Assembly (NCBI GenBank): GCA_963834015.1
Contig: CAWIAG010000002.1
Location: 1,488,001 to 1,552,000 of the forward strand
Origin: FEN-1297 sp963834015
GTDB taxonomy: Bacteria; Bacteroidota; Ignavibacteria; Ignavibacteriales; Ignavibacteriaceae
Direction of reading: 5' to 3'
DNA: 64,000 nucleotides
Part shown: piece after piece, positions 37,101 through 45,089 of the stretch
Layout: each line of letters opens with the position of its first letter
Position numbering within the stretch: the stretch's first letter is position 1
The notes under the pieces: model-generated
What the model saw: only the letters and a program-made list of their open reading frames with translations
Told to the model about the DNA's origin: nothing
Databases searched by the model: none
Translations under genes and position numbers: made by a program

Positions 37101-37278
37101 TTACATGATGAATTCCCGGTTTACCGTTTGCAGTTGGCGGCCCTTCATAAAAAACGAATAGTTTATTTTCATCTCTCGTAGAAACACTTTTCTCGAAAAT
37201 ATCATTGTCTTTCCAGAAATCTAGGATCTTTACTTCAATCTCAGGATAATTTATTTTTTCTAAATTTTGTTTAAACAT
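34104..37278 (-). pseudogene. ileS: isoleucyl-tRNA synthetase, frameshifted
   Basis: Two overlapping frames (36700-37278 and 34104-36746) together encode one IleRS of about 1058 residues, normal for the long bacterial type. The first has the HIGH-like GKPGIHHVMART and GWDTHGLPVEIEVEK. The second has KKGLKMSKTKGNTVDP (a KMSKS variant), the editing-domain region and a C-terminal anticodon domain. At about 36732-36735 one extra base breaks the frame: KIVPQ continues with PKSETVLSSHE only if one base of GATA is dropped. The enzyme charges tRNA-Ile and is normally essential with no alternative here, so this is probably a sequence error or a very recent mutation. dksA follows after 15 bases. Confidence 0.9.
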
Positions 37279-37361
37279 TTAAAACTGATTTTTAATATTA
37301 TATTCTTTTTAATTCTGATTTTGATATTATTGATTAAACAACTTAATGTCTTACACTTTAA

Positions 37362-37976
37362 TTAATCAATCTCTTCGTATTTTTTAATTAATTCTTTTTC
37401 AACCTGGATAAATTCTTTGAGCTCATTTTCTATCCTTTCTTTTTTAAGGATAGTATTTTTTGCTTCATATTCGGCATCATTTAATATTTTTTGTGCATTT
37501 ACTTTTGCCTCTTTAAGCTCTAATTCAGCTTCTTTCTTAGCGTCTTTTATAAGATCTTCGTAATAACTCAATTTTTCTTTCATAACCAGGAAATCCCGTT
37601 GTATAGTAAGCACTTCCACAACCGACATACCGAAAAAGGCCATTGCTCCAAGTGTAATATCACGAAGGCTGTAAAGGATTAAATTCTCCGTCAGCAGTTC
37701 ATTTGCAGCAAAATAATCGCGTAAGAATGAAATCATCAATACACTAAAAATAGTAACTGCAATAATTGTAGAAAAAACGGCTTTCCCGCCATAATGCCAG
37801 CCTAGTGTTTTATCAATAAACCACCCGCTTGCGAAGCACATTACGGAAAGAACAAACCAGACCGCAAAACTATCCTCACCAAATTTAAAAAGGTTGGTAT
37901 TTAAAAAATTTGATGAAAACATTAATATTCCCAGCAGTACCGGCGTTAAATAATAACGGATTTTTTTTACTTCCAT
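37362..37976 (-). CDS. membrane protein with C-terminal coiled coil
   Basis: A 204-residue protein of unknown family. It has four hydrophobic helices (about 9-27, 38-56, 66-84 and 100-118) and then a long charged heptad-like helix with KKEAELELKEAKVNAQK and ERIENELKEF, about 80 residues. The tail should be cytoplasmic. Its start is 1 base after the pnp stop, so it is cotranscribed, and ileS follows after 83 bases. The tail resembles those of DivIVA- or YmdA-type scaffold proteins in style only; with divIVA in the same operon, a role in envelope organisation is possible but speculative. Confidence 0.65.
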   Translation of the reverse strand: MEVKKIRYYLTPVLLGILMFSSNFLNTNLFKFGEDSFAVWFVLSVMCFASGWFIDKTLGWHYGGKAVFSTIIAVTIFSVLMISFLRDYFAANELLTENLILYSLRDITLGAMAFFGMSVVEVLTIQRDFLVMKEKLSYYEDLIKDAKKEAELELKEAKVNAQKILNDAEYEAKNTILKKERIENELKEFIQVEKELIKKYEEID

Positions 37977-37977
37977 T

Positions 37978-38799
37978 TTAAATCCTTTTAATAACTTCTT
38001 TCATTATTAAGGTCATCCTTGGTTCTGCTTTCATTGCAACAGCAATTATTTCCTCAACATTCGCTGGTTTCAAAGCATCAGGGAAACATTCATCTGTTAT
38101 TATACTTAATCCAAGCACTTTCATGCCCATATGGTTAGCCACAATATTTTCAGGGATTGTGGACATACCGACAACATCTGCCCCTGTATCTCTTAAAAAC
38201 CTGTATTCTGCTCTTGTTTCAAGATTTGGCCCCGGGACTGCTATATATACGCCTTTTTGAACTTTTATTTTATTTTCAAGCGCTACTGTCTCGGCCAGTT
38301 CAATAAGTTTATAATTGTAAGGTTCACTCATATCGGGGAAACGCGGGCCCAGTTCATCTTCATTTTTTCCAATTAAAGGATTATCGCCTAAAAGATTTAT
38401 ATGGTCAACCATAAGCATGATATCACCTCTTTTATAAAGGGGATTCATACCGCCACATGCATTTGACACAAGTAAAGTTTTAACACCAAGAAATTTCATT
38501 ACTCTTACAGGGTAAGTAATTTGCTGCATTGTATAACCTTCATAATAATGAAAGCGTCCCTGCATGGCAACAACTTTTTTATCCCCGATTTTTCCAAAAA
38601 TTAATTTGCCCCTGTGAGATTCTACTGTAGACAGTGGGAAATGCGGTAACCCGGCGTAATCTATTTCAAATTCAACTTCAATATCTTTTACCAAACCGCC
38701 AAGGCCGGTACCAAGAATAATTCCTACGGAAAATTCATCCGTTGTCTTTTGTCTGATAACCTGAAGTGTTTCTTTTATTTTACTGATTAAGTCGTTCAT
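37978..38799 (-). CDS. purine nucleoside phosphorylase (trimeric type)
   Basis: A 273-residue PNP of the trimeric type that splits inosine and guanosine into base and ribose-1-phosphate. Motifs in order: the phosphate-binding GIILGTGLGGL, the loop VESHRGKLIFG, the ribose-binding GRFHYYEGY, NACGGMNPLYKRGD, the base-contact VPGPNLETRAEYR, VGMSTIPENIVANH and the ITDECFPD signature. It belongs to the yggS-divIVA-pnp operon with 4 bases to divIVA. The next gene starts 1 base past its stop. Confidence 0.93.
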   Translation of the reverse strand: MNDLISKIKETLQVIRQKTTDEFSVGIILGTGLGGLVKDIEVEFEIDYAGLPHFPLSTVESHRGKLIFGKIGDKKVVAMQGRFHYYEGYTMQQITYPVRVMKFLGVKTLLVSNACGGMNPLYKRGDIMLMVDHINLLGDNPLIGKNEDELGPRFPDMSEPYNYKLIELAETVALENKIKVQKGVYIAVPGPNLETRAEYRFLRDTGADVVGMSTIPENIVANHMGMKVLGLSIITDECFPDALKPANVEEIIAVAMKAEPRMTLIMKEVIKRI

Positions 38800-38803
38800 T
38801 TAT

Positions 38804-39340
38804 TTACAATAGTTTATTTACGATTTCTTCTACGTTAATATCTATTTTTTTTGCCTGTTCAATCTGTTCTGCTGATATGAATTCCTGCCCGGCGGTTTCA
38901 ACTTTCATTTCAAGCAGGTGTGATTGGGAATTAATTATTGCCTTAAGATTTGCAACTATTAAATTTTTCTCTTCTCTTAATGTTATAACTGCATTCCTTA
39001 TCTCGTTTGCATTTTCTCTTGCTTTTTCTAAAATCTGCGAAGCTTTAATTTCAGCTTCTTTAATCATCAGGCTGGATTGCTTTTTAGTTGATTCAATTGA
39101 TTTACTGGATGATTCCTGTGCTTTCAACAAAGTATCCTGCAGATTTTTTTCGATCCTTCTGAACTCAGCAAGCCTTAAGGTTGATTCTTCAAGTTCTTTT
39201 TTCAAAGAGTCATTATCTTTTTGCAAAACCTCAAATTCACCGGCAAGTTTATCAAGAAAAGCCTGAACTTCATCCTTGTCGTATCCGCGAAACGTTTTAT
39301 TAAATTGCTGTTTTTTAATGCTTAATGGGGAAACCTTCAT
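38804..39340 (-). CDS. DivIVA-domain protein
   Basis: A 178-residue coiled-coil protein. The N-terminal DivIVA membrane-curvature motif is SPLSIKKQQFNKTFRGYD followed by DEVQAFLDKLA. Then come long Glu/Lys/Leu heptads (about 35-160). I start it at ATG 39340, with GGAGAT at good spacing, rather than the TTG at 39355. The start overlaps the yggS stop in an ATGA, indicating coupled translation. DivIVA-type proteins mark poles and septa and recruit wall-synthesis factors. Confidence 0.88.
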   Translation of the reverse strand: MKVSPLSIKKQQFNKTFRGYDKDEVQAFLDKLAGEFEVLQKDNDSLKKELEESTLRLAEFRRIEKNLQDTLLKAQESSSKSIESTKKQSSLMIKEAEIKASQILEKARENANEIRNAVITLREEKNLIVANLKAIINSQSHLLEMKVETAGQEFISAEQIEQAKKIDINVEEIVNKLL

Positions 39341-40041
39341 ACGATCTCCTTCCAACTTTTTGAATAGTCCCTCTCACCAAATATTGCCGAACCGATCCGT
39401 AACATTGTAGCGCCTTCTTCTATAGCAATTTCAAAATCGGATGTCATTCCCATAGACAATTCTTTTATATCTAAATTATCTGAGTTCAAGCGCTCTCTCA
39501 ATCCACGTAAATTTCTAAAACTTTTCGTTATAAGGTTCTTATCTTCTGTCAAGGGGGCTATAGTCATCAGCCCGGTCAAATCTATATTTTTATATTCTTT
39601 ACAATAATCTGCCAGGTCTTTGATTTCACTATACTCCGAAAGCCCTGATTTAGATTCTTCAGAGGAAGTTTTGATCTCTAAAAGAACTTTCTGAATTTTA
39701 TTTAAAGAAGCAGCCCGCTTATTTATTTCGACAGCAAGCATAAGAGAATCGACCGAATGAATAAAATCTGCCGAATTGACAGCAAAACGAACTTTGTTTC
39801 TCTGGAGGCTTCCAATAAAATGCCAGGTAATTTTAGTCCCCAGTTGTGAAAACTTAGAATCCAGTTCCTGCGCCCTGTTCTCACCGAAATCAACAATACC
39901 CTGGTCAAAAACCTGGTTTATTGCTTCAATACCAAAATTCTTTGAAACAGCTATAAGCTTAATTTCCGAAGGATTTCGCTTAACTTCGGCACATTTTCTT
40001 TCAATTCTTTCCTTAACTAACCGGAGATTTTCTGCTATCAT
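39337..40041 (-). CDS. yggS: YggS/PLPBP family PLP-homeostasis protein
   Basis: A 234-residue PLP-binding TIM-barrel protein of the YggS (PLPBP) family. The PLP Lys is in IKLIAVSKNF (about residue 34). FGENRAQELDSK, WHFIGSLQRNK and LSMGMTSDFEIAIEEGAT are the family motifs, with phosphate-binding GSAIFGER at the end. It keeps PLP in balance without known enzymatic activity. It is first in an operon running through divIVA, pnp, the coiled-coil membrane protein, ileS, dksA and the two lspA genes. Nothing clear stands upstream as promoter. Confidence 0.93.
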   Translation of the reverse strand: MIAENLRLVKERIERKCAEVKRNPSEIKLIAVSKNFGIEAINQVFDQGIVDFGENRAQELDSKFSQLGTKITWHFIGSLQRNKVRFAVNSADFIHSVDSLMLAVEINKRAASLNKIQKVLLEIKTSSEESKSGLSEYSEIKDLADYCKEYKNIDLTGLMTIAPLTEDKNLITKSFRNLRGLRERLNSDNLDIKELSMGMTSDFEIAIEEGATMLRIGSAIFGERDYSKSWKEIV

Positions 40042-40404
40042 AAAAAATTAAGAATGTGAATTTATAGGTTTTCATATCAATAATCAACGATATTAGAATA
40101 CCTATTATATATATATTATTTATTACTTTCTTGGAATAATAAACAAATTATCAATAAAAATATACATTTCAGTCACATATTGGCCTGATTATATTATAAA
40201 TTAATAATATTTGGATAACATTGTAAAAAAATAAATATCCCAAATTACCGGTAAAGTTACCACTCCTTCTATTTCTTCATTTATTCCAGGCCCGAACATA
40301 TAATTATATTAAAGAACCTCTCGAAAAGGTATTGATTTCTTAAAAACTAATCCCGGATTTTCTTAATTTTGTCTACATAATTTAATTTTAATACAGGATA
40401 CAAA
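40042..40404. other. 363-base divergent spacer between yggS and pta
   Basis: AT-rich region between two divergent genes. A TAATTTTG at 40364-40371 fits a Bacteroidota -7 element for pta. On the minus strand 40201-40299 is a 32-codon frame with ATG, starting MFGPGINEEIEG, with no ribosome site; it may be a gene remnant or chance. Confidence 0.45.
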
Positions 40405-41382
40405 ATGGCAAATAATATTTTAGAAATTATTAAAGAGAAGGCAACTTCAAAAAATAAAACAATTGTACTGCCCGAATCACATGATGAAAGGGTTTTACAA
40501 GCAGCAGAAGTTCTTACGAAGAAAAAAATTGCACAGGTTATTACTTTAGGCGATGAAAACAAAATTAAAGAAGATGCAAAAAAACTTGGAGTTGATTTAT
40601 CAGGCGTAAAAATAATCGACCCTCTTAAATCTGATAAATTAGAGGAGTATACAAATACTTTCTATGAATTACGTAAGAAGAAAGGAATAAGTTTTGAAGA
40701 CGCGCGGAATACTGTAAAACGAGATCTGTTTTTCGGCGCAATGCTTGTCAGGGAAGGCGTGGTTGACGGAAGTGTAGCAGGATCAACAGCTTCTACTGCA
40801 GATGTACTGCGAGCTGGAATACAATGCATCGGAATGCCGGAAGGTATTTCCGTTGTATCAAGCTTCTTTTTTATGGTCTTCCCTGATAAATCATATACCT
40901 TTTCAGATGCAGGTGTTGTCCCAAACCCGGATGCAAAACAACTGGCAGATATCGCTATATCCGCTGCTGAAAATCATGCTAAATTAACAGGTGAAAAACC
41001 TTATATAGCAATGTTGTCATTTTCAACTAAGGGCAGCGCTAAAGATGAATCAATCGACAAAGTTCTTGAAGCATTGAGCATTGTTAAAAACAAACGTCCT
41101 GATTTGGCCATAGACGGTGAACTTCAATTCGACGCGGCTATTGTTGAATCAGTTGGAAAAAGGAAAGCACCCGGAAGTGAAGTGGCAGGCAGGGCAAATG
41201 TTTTAATCTTTCCTGATCTTAATTCGGGAAATATTGGTTACAAAATTGCTCAAAGACTGGGCGGCTGTGAAGCAATTGGCCCGCTTATCCAGGGATTAAA
41301 AAAGCCTTATTTTGATTTAAGCCGCGGTTGTAATTCAGAAGATATTGTGAATAACGCTGCCATAGCAATAGTTTTAAGTTAA
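40405..41382 (+). CDS. pta: phosphate acetyltransferase
   Basis: A 325-residue phosphotransacetylase that interconverts acetyl-CoA and acetyl phosphate. The length is that of the short PtaA type, without the N-terminal DRTGG domain. Motifs: KTIVLPESHDERVLQAAE at the start, GSVAGSTASTADVLRAG, SFFFMVFPDK, AMLSFSTKGSAKDE and the C-terminal FPDLNSGNIGYK. Acetate kinase is not adjacent, so the pathway partner is elsewhere. It is followed by a hairpin. Confidence 0.96.
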   Translation: MANNILEIIKEKATSKNKTIVLPESHDERVLQAAEVLTKKKIAQVITLGDENKIKEDAKKLGVDLSGVKIIDPLKSDKLEEYTNTFYELRKKKGISFEDARNTVKRDLFFGAMLVREGVVDGSVAGSTASTADVLRAGIQCIGMPEGISVVSSFFFMVFPDKSYTFSDAGVVPNPDAKQLADIAISAAENHAKLTGEKPYIAMLSFSTKGSAKDESIDKVLEALSIVKNKRPDLAIDGELQFDAAIVESVGKRKAPGSEVAGRANVLIFPDLNSGNIGYKIAQRLGGCEAIGPLIQGLKKPYFDLSRGCNSEDIVNNAAIAIVLS

Positions 41383-41418
41383 ATCATGGCTCTGTTTATA
41401 ATATAAAAGAACCTGGGA

Positions 41419-41445
41419 AGAGAAATCTTTTTAAAAGATTTCTCT
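41419..41445 (+). terminator. pta terminator
   Basis: AGAGAAATCTT and AAGATTTCTCT form a perfect stem with a short T/A loop, 36 bases after the pta stop, followed by TCATTATAATTAAATTTT. The T-tract is weak, but the stem is strong and well placed. Confidence 0.7.
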
Positions 41446-41599
41446 TCATTATAATTAAATTTTCCCCTCTAAAAAAATTTCTTATTACACACTTAATTGC
41501 ATTATTCCTCCTCTTACAATTAAATTAACTTTATATTAATAATTTTATATTTTATTTTTTTAAAATCTACTTGTATAACAAAAAATGGGAAATTAAATA

Positions 41600-43384
41600 A
41601 TGCAGCTTAATTATATAGACATAACCGTAATAGCGCTTTATTTTTTATTTAATCTTGGAATCGGACTTTACCTGAGAAAAAAAGCCACTCAGAGTGTTAC
41701 GGATTTTTTTATATCGGGTAGAAATGCTTCATGGTGGTTAGCCGGTACGTCTATGGTTGCGACTACTTTTGCTGCAGATACTCCTCTTGTTGTCTCCGGG
41801 CTTGTTGCAAGAAATGGTATTGCAGGCAACTGGATTTGGTGGAGTATGCTTTTCAGCGGGATGCTTACTGTATTTTTTTATGCTAAACTCTGGAGAAGAG
41901 CCGGAGTTCTAACAGATGTTGAGTTTGCCGAAATCCGGTACAGCGGAAAGCCCGCTGCATTCTTACGCGTATTCCGTGCTATTTACCTGGGGCTTCCAAT
42001 CAATCTGATAATAATGGGATGGGTAAATCTTGCAATTGTTAAAATTATGATGCTGGTTCTTGGTATAAATAAATTTGAGGCGCTGATAATTGCAATAGCT
42101 ATTATGGCTATTACAGCTTCAATTTCTACTTTGTCCGGTTTGTGGGGTGTATTGTGGACAGATCTGTTCCAGTTTGTTTTGAAAATGGGAATGGTAATTA
42201 TTTTGGCAATTTTTGCTGTTAATGCCTCGGGCGGAATGCACTCGCTTATAGGTCAACTGCATGCAATTGATAAATCACGCAGTGCTTCGGGAACCAGTTC
42301 AATCCTTGCACTTATACCGGATTTAAATTCCGCATGGATGCCTATGATAACATTTTGTGTTTTTATTGCGGTCAATTGGTGGGCATCGTGGTATCCAGGC
42401 GCTGAACCGGGAGGCGGAGGTTATATTGCACAAAGAATATTCAGTGCAAAAAATGAAAAGCATTCAATACTGGCAACGCTGTGGTTTAATATCGCCCATT
42501 ATGCTTTAAGACCCTGGCCATGGATAATAGTAGCACTGGTCGCAGTTGCAAGGTATCAGCATGATGCCAATTTCTTACATGACCCTGAAACAGGATATAT
42601 ACGAATTTTGATTTCCGATCTGCCCGCTTATTTAAGAGGATTAATGATAGCTGCGTTTGCTGCAGCTTATATGTCAACCATTGGGACACAATTAAACTGG
42701 GGAGCCAGCTATATTCTAAACGATGTTTATAGACGTTATATAAAAGATAAACCGGAAAAACACTATGTTAATTTTTCCCAGCTTGTAACAATAGTGCTTA
42801 TGATTTTATCAGCAGTAGCAACGTTCTATATGGATTCCATTGCAGGTGCGTGGAAATTTTTAATGGCTATTGGCGCAGGAACGGGACTTGTTTACATACT
42901 CAGGTGGTTCTGGTGGCGAATAAATGCATGGAGTGAAATCTCTGCTATGATAGCAGCATTTATTATATCCTTAGTTCTTCAATTTGGTTTTCATTTTAAT
43001 GAAGACAATCCGGTTCAGTTTGCTCATTTACTCTTAATAACAGTTGGGTTTACAACGGTAATATGGTTGTCCGTAACATTCTTAACGAACCCTGAGCCTG
43101 AAATTAAACTGCTTTCTTTTTATCGTAAAGTAAGGCCGAATGCAAGTATGTGGGGTCCTGTAGCAAAAGTAGCCACGGATATACCACCTACAAAGGATGG
43201 AATCCTTAATCTGATTAACTGGATAAGCGGTGTTGCAATGATCTATTGTTTCTTGTTCGGTTTGGGGCATATAATACTTCAGGATACATTAACAGGAGTT
43301 TTATTTCTTATTGGCGGATTTATGTTCGGAAGTATAATTTTTTGGCAGATGAATAAACGAGGCTGGGAAACATTGTCCAAATAG
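41600..43384 (+). CDS. sodium:solute symporter (SSS family)
   Basis: A 594-residue membrane protein with about 13-14 helices. The N-terminal YIDITVIALYFLFNLGIGLY and the SGRNASWWLAGTSMVATTFA sodium-site region match the SSS family. AGAWKFLMAIGAGTGLVYIL is a conserved later helix. Members carry sugars, amino acids, vitamins or carboxylates with Na+. The GH172-type gene follows after 50 bases, so a sugar released by that enzyme may be the substrate; that is context, not proof. Confidence 0.92.
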   Translation: MQLNYIDITVIALYFLFNLGIGLYLRKKATQSVTDFFISGRNASWWLAGTSMVATTFAADTPLVVSGLVARNGIAGNWIWWSMLFSGMLTVFFYAKLWRRAGVLTDVEFAEIRYSGKPAAFLRVFRAIYLGLPINLIIMGWVNLAIVKIMMLVLGINKFEALIIAIAIMAITASISTLSGLWGVLWTDLFQFVLKMGMVIILAIFAVNASGGMHSLIGQLHAIDKSRSASGTSSILALIPDLNSAWMPMITFCVFIAVNWWASWYPGAEPGGGGYIAQRIFSAKNEKHSILATLWFNIAHYALRPWPWIIVALVAVARYQHDANFLHDPETGYIRILISDLPAYLRGLMIAAFAAAYMSTIGTQLNWGASYILNDVYRRYIKDKPEKHYVNFSQLVTIVLMILSAVATFYMDSIAGAWKFLMAIGAGTGLVYILRWFWWRINAWSEISAMIAAFIISLVLQFGFHFNEDNPVQFAHLLLITVGFTTVIWLSVTFLTNPEPEIKLLSFYRKVRPNASMWGPVAKVATDIPPTKDGILNLINWISGVAMIYCFLFGLGHIILQDTLTGVLFLIGGFMFGSIIFWQMNKRGWETLSK

Positions 43385-43434
43385 GATTAGGCTAAAAGGA
43401 CAAATAATGAAACTTATAATTAAGGAGAATGATT

Positions 43435-44607
43435 ATGCTAAATATGCTGATTGAAAAACGTTTCTTTTATTGTTCAATCTTTATTTTGATTTATACTTTA
43501 TCATCTTTCGCTCAACAAAATTTCAACGGCATAGACGTAAACTTAAGTAATTTGTACAATCTTTCTAATGCCGAAAGCCGCTCTATCGGCCCCGAAAATT
43601 TTACAGGCGCTAAGGGCAAAGGTGGTATGGCAACAGATGGTACCGGCGCAAAAGCTGCAAAGGAACTTGGAATGGGTTGGAAAGTAAGCCCAAGTATTAT
43701 AATAAAATCACACGCTGTTTTTATACTTGCAGAGATTGAAGGTCCGGGTTCTATCCAGCATATCTGGATGACGCCGACTGGCAACTGGCGGTTTTCTATT
43801 TTACGAATTTATTGGGATAATGAAGTGGAGCCGTCTGTAGAATGCCCCGTAGGAGATTTTTTCTGTATGGGTTGGGGTCAGTTTTCGCCTTTGCAGTCAT
43901 TAGCCGTAGCTGTCAATCCCGGAAGTGGTTTTAATTGTTACTGGGCCATGCCTTTTCACAAAAAGTGTAAAATAACTATGGAGAACATTGGTGATGATGC
44001 TATGACATTATATTATCAGGTTGATTACGTCCTTACCGGTGTTCCTGTTAATGCTGCTTATTTTCATGCACAATTCCGTAAAGTGAATCCAAACCGGAAC
44101 AAAAAAGATTATGTAATAGTTGACGGAATTAAAGGAAAGGGACAATATGTCGGTACATATTTAGCCATTGAACCTCACAACAACGGTTGGTGGGGAGAGG
44201 GGGAGGTTAAATTCTATATGGATGGTGATACTAAATTTCCTACTATATGCGGTACGGGAACGGAAGATTATTTCGGCGGCTCCTATGATTTTGATTCTAA
44301 ACAAAAAAATGATTCAAGTCCGGAATATACCGAGTTCTGCAGCCCATACAGCGGACTGCCACAGGTAATACGCGGTGACGGGCACTATAATGTAATGCAG
44401 CGATTCGGAATGTACAGATGGCATATTACAGACCCGGTAAGGTTTGATAAAGATCTTAAAGTAACAATACAGGATTTAGGCTGGAAAAGTGGTGGTACAT
44501 ATCTTCCTTTGCATGATAATATTTCTTCTGTAGCGTATTGGTATCAGACGGAACCGCATAATCCCTTTCCAAAACTACCGTCAAAAAGTGAACTGGAAAT
44601 AAATTGA
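43435..44607 (+). CDS. exported DUF2961 / GH172-type enzyme
   Basis: A 390-residue secreted protein. The signal peptide ends near SFA-QQ. The mature part has the DUF2961 motifs GPGSIQHIWMT, the strand VECPVGDFFCMGWG and the acidic patch GTGTEDYFGGSYDF. The family was reassigned as glycoside hydrolase family 172, which includes fructan and arabinofuranan enzymes; two acidic residues act there. I start it at ATG 43435, seven bases after GGAG; the ATG at 43429 is too close. It is probably cotranscribed with the symporter. Confidence 0.83.
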   Translation: MLNMLIEKRFFYCSIFILIYTLSSFAQQNFNGIDVNLSNLYNLSNAESRSIGPENFTGAKGKGGMATDGTGAKAAKELGMGWKVSPSIIIKSHAVFILAEIEGPGSIQHIWMTPTGNWRFSILRIYWDNEVEPSVECPVGDFFCMGWGQFSPLQSLAVAVNPGSGFNCYWAMPFHKKCKITMENIGDDAMTLYYQVDYVLTGVPVNAAYFHAQFRKVNPNRNKKDYVIVDGIKGKGQYVGTYLAIEPHNNGWWGEGEVKFYMDGDTKFPTICGTGTEDYFGGSYDFDSKQKNDSSPEYTEFCSPYSGLPQVIRGDGHYNVMQRFGMYRWHITDPVRFDKDLKVTIQDLGWKSGGTYLPLHDNISSVAYWYQTEPHNPFPKLPSKSELEIN

Positions 44608-44758
44608 GTTAATTAAATTTTTAATCATGGCTGCGGGAAGTGAGTGCTGGACAACTAAAAACAATATTGCAGTCAAAATTCTTTTAAGAAAATGGTCAAA
44701 ATCATTTAAAATCTTCAAAATTGTTCGATAATAAACAAAGAACACTAATTATTGAGAA

Positions 44759-45031
44759 ATGATAAGCGATACAGATAAAATAAAATGGTTTGATGATGCC
44801 GTTAAATTTCAGTTGGACGGTAACATATATCTTGTCCTGAAATCGAGAAAAAATGGGGTTGGTTCATGGGCTATTGAAGATATATCAAATTTTAATGTTT
44901 TAAATTCAAATATGGAATGGGAAAAAGAATTACCTCTTGCAAAAAGGGACGCTGCTTATTTAATCAGAACCAGGTTTGAATTTGAGGCTGCTGCAGTTAT
45001 GTACGAACAATTTAAAATGTTTGCCGTTTAA
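44759..45031 (+). CDS. small hypothetical protein
   Basis: A 90-residue soluble protein. No signal, membrane helix or Cys motif is visible. It starts ISDTDKIKWFDDAVKFQLDG and has SRKNGVGSWAIEDISNF in the middle and an Arg/Phe-rich C-terminus. I do not recognise the family. No clear ribosome site is seen (TTATTGAGAA before ATG), but composition is protein-like. It is separated from the GH172-type gene by 151 bases. Confidence 0.5.
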   Translation: MISDTDKIKWFDDAVKFQLDGNIYLVLKSRKNGVGSWAIEDISNFNVLNSNMEWEKELPLAKRDAAYLIRTRFEFEAAAVMYEQFKMFAV

Positions 45032-45037
45032 AATTGC

Positions 45038-45055
45038 CCGGCACCTGCCTGCCGG
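45038..45055. terminator. hairpin between convergent genes
   Basis: CCGGCA-CCTGCC-TGCCGG is a 6-base-pair GC stem just after one stop and before the end of the convergent permease gene. The same CCTGCCTGCCGG motif is in the repeat at 22203, so this may be a repeat unit that works as terminator. Confidence 0.45.
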
Positions 45056-45089
45056 ATAGAACTCCTTTCACATATCTTTAATAAATCAA

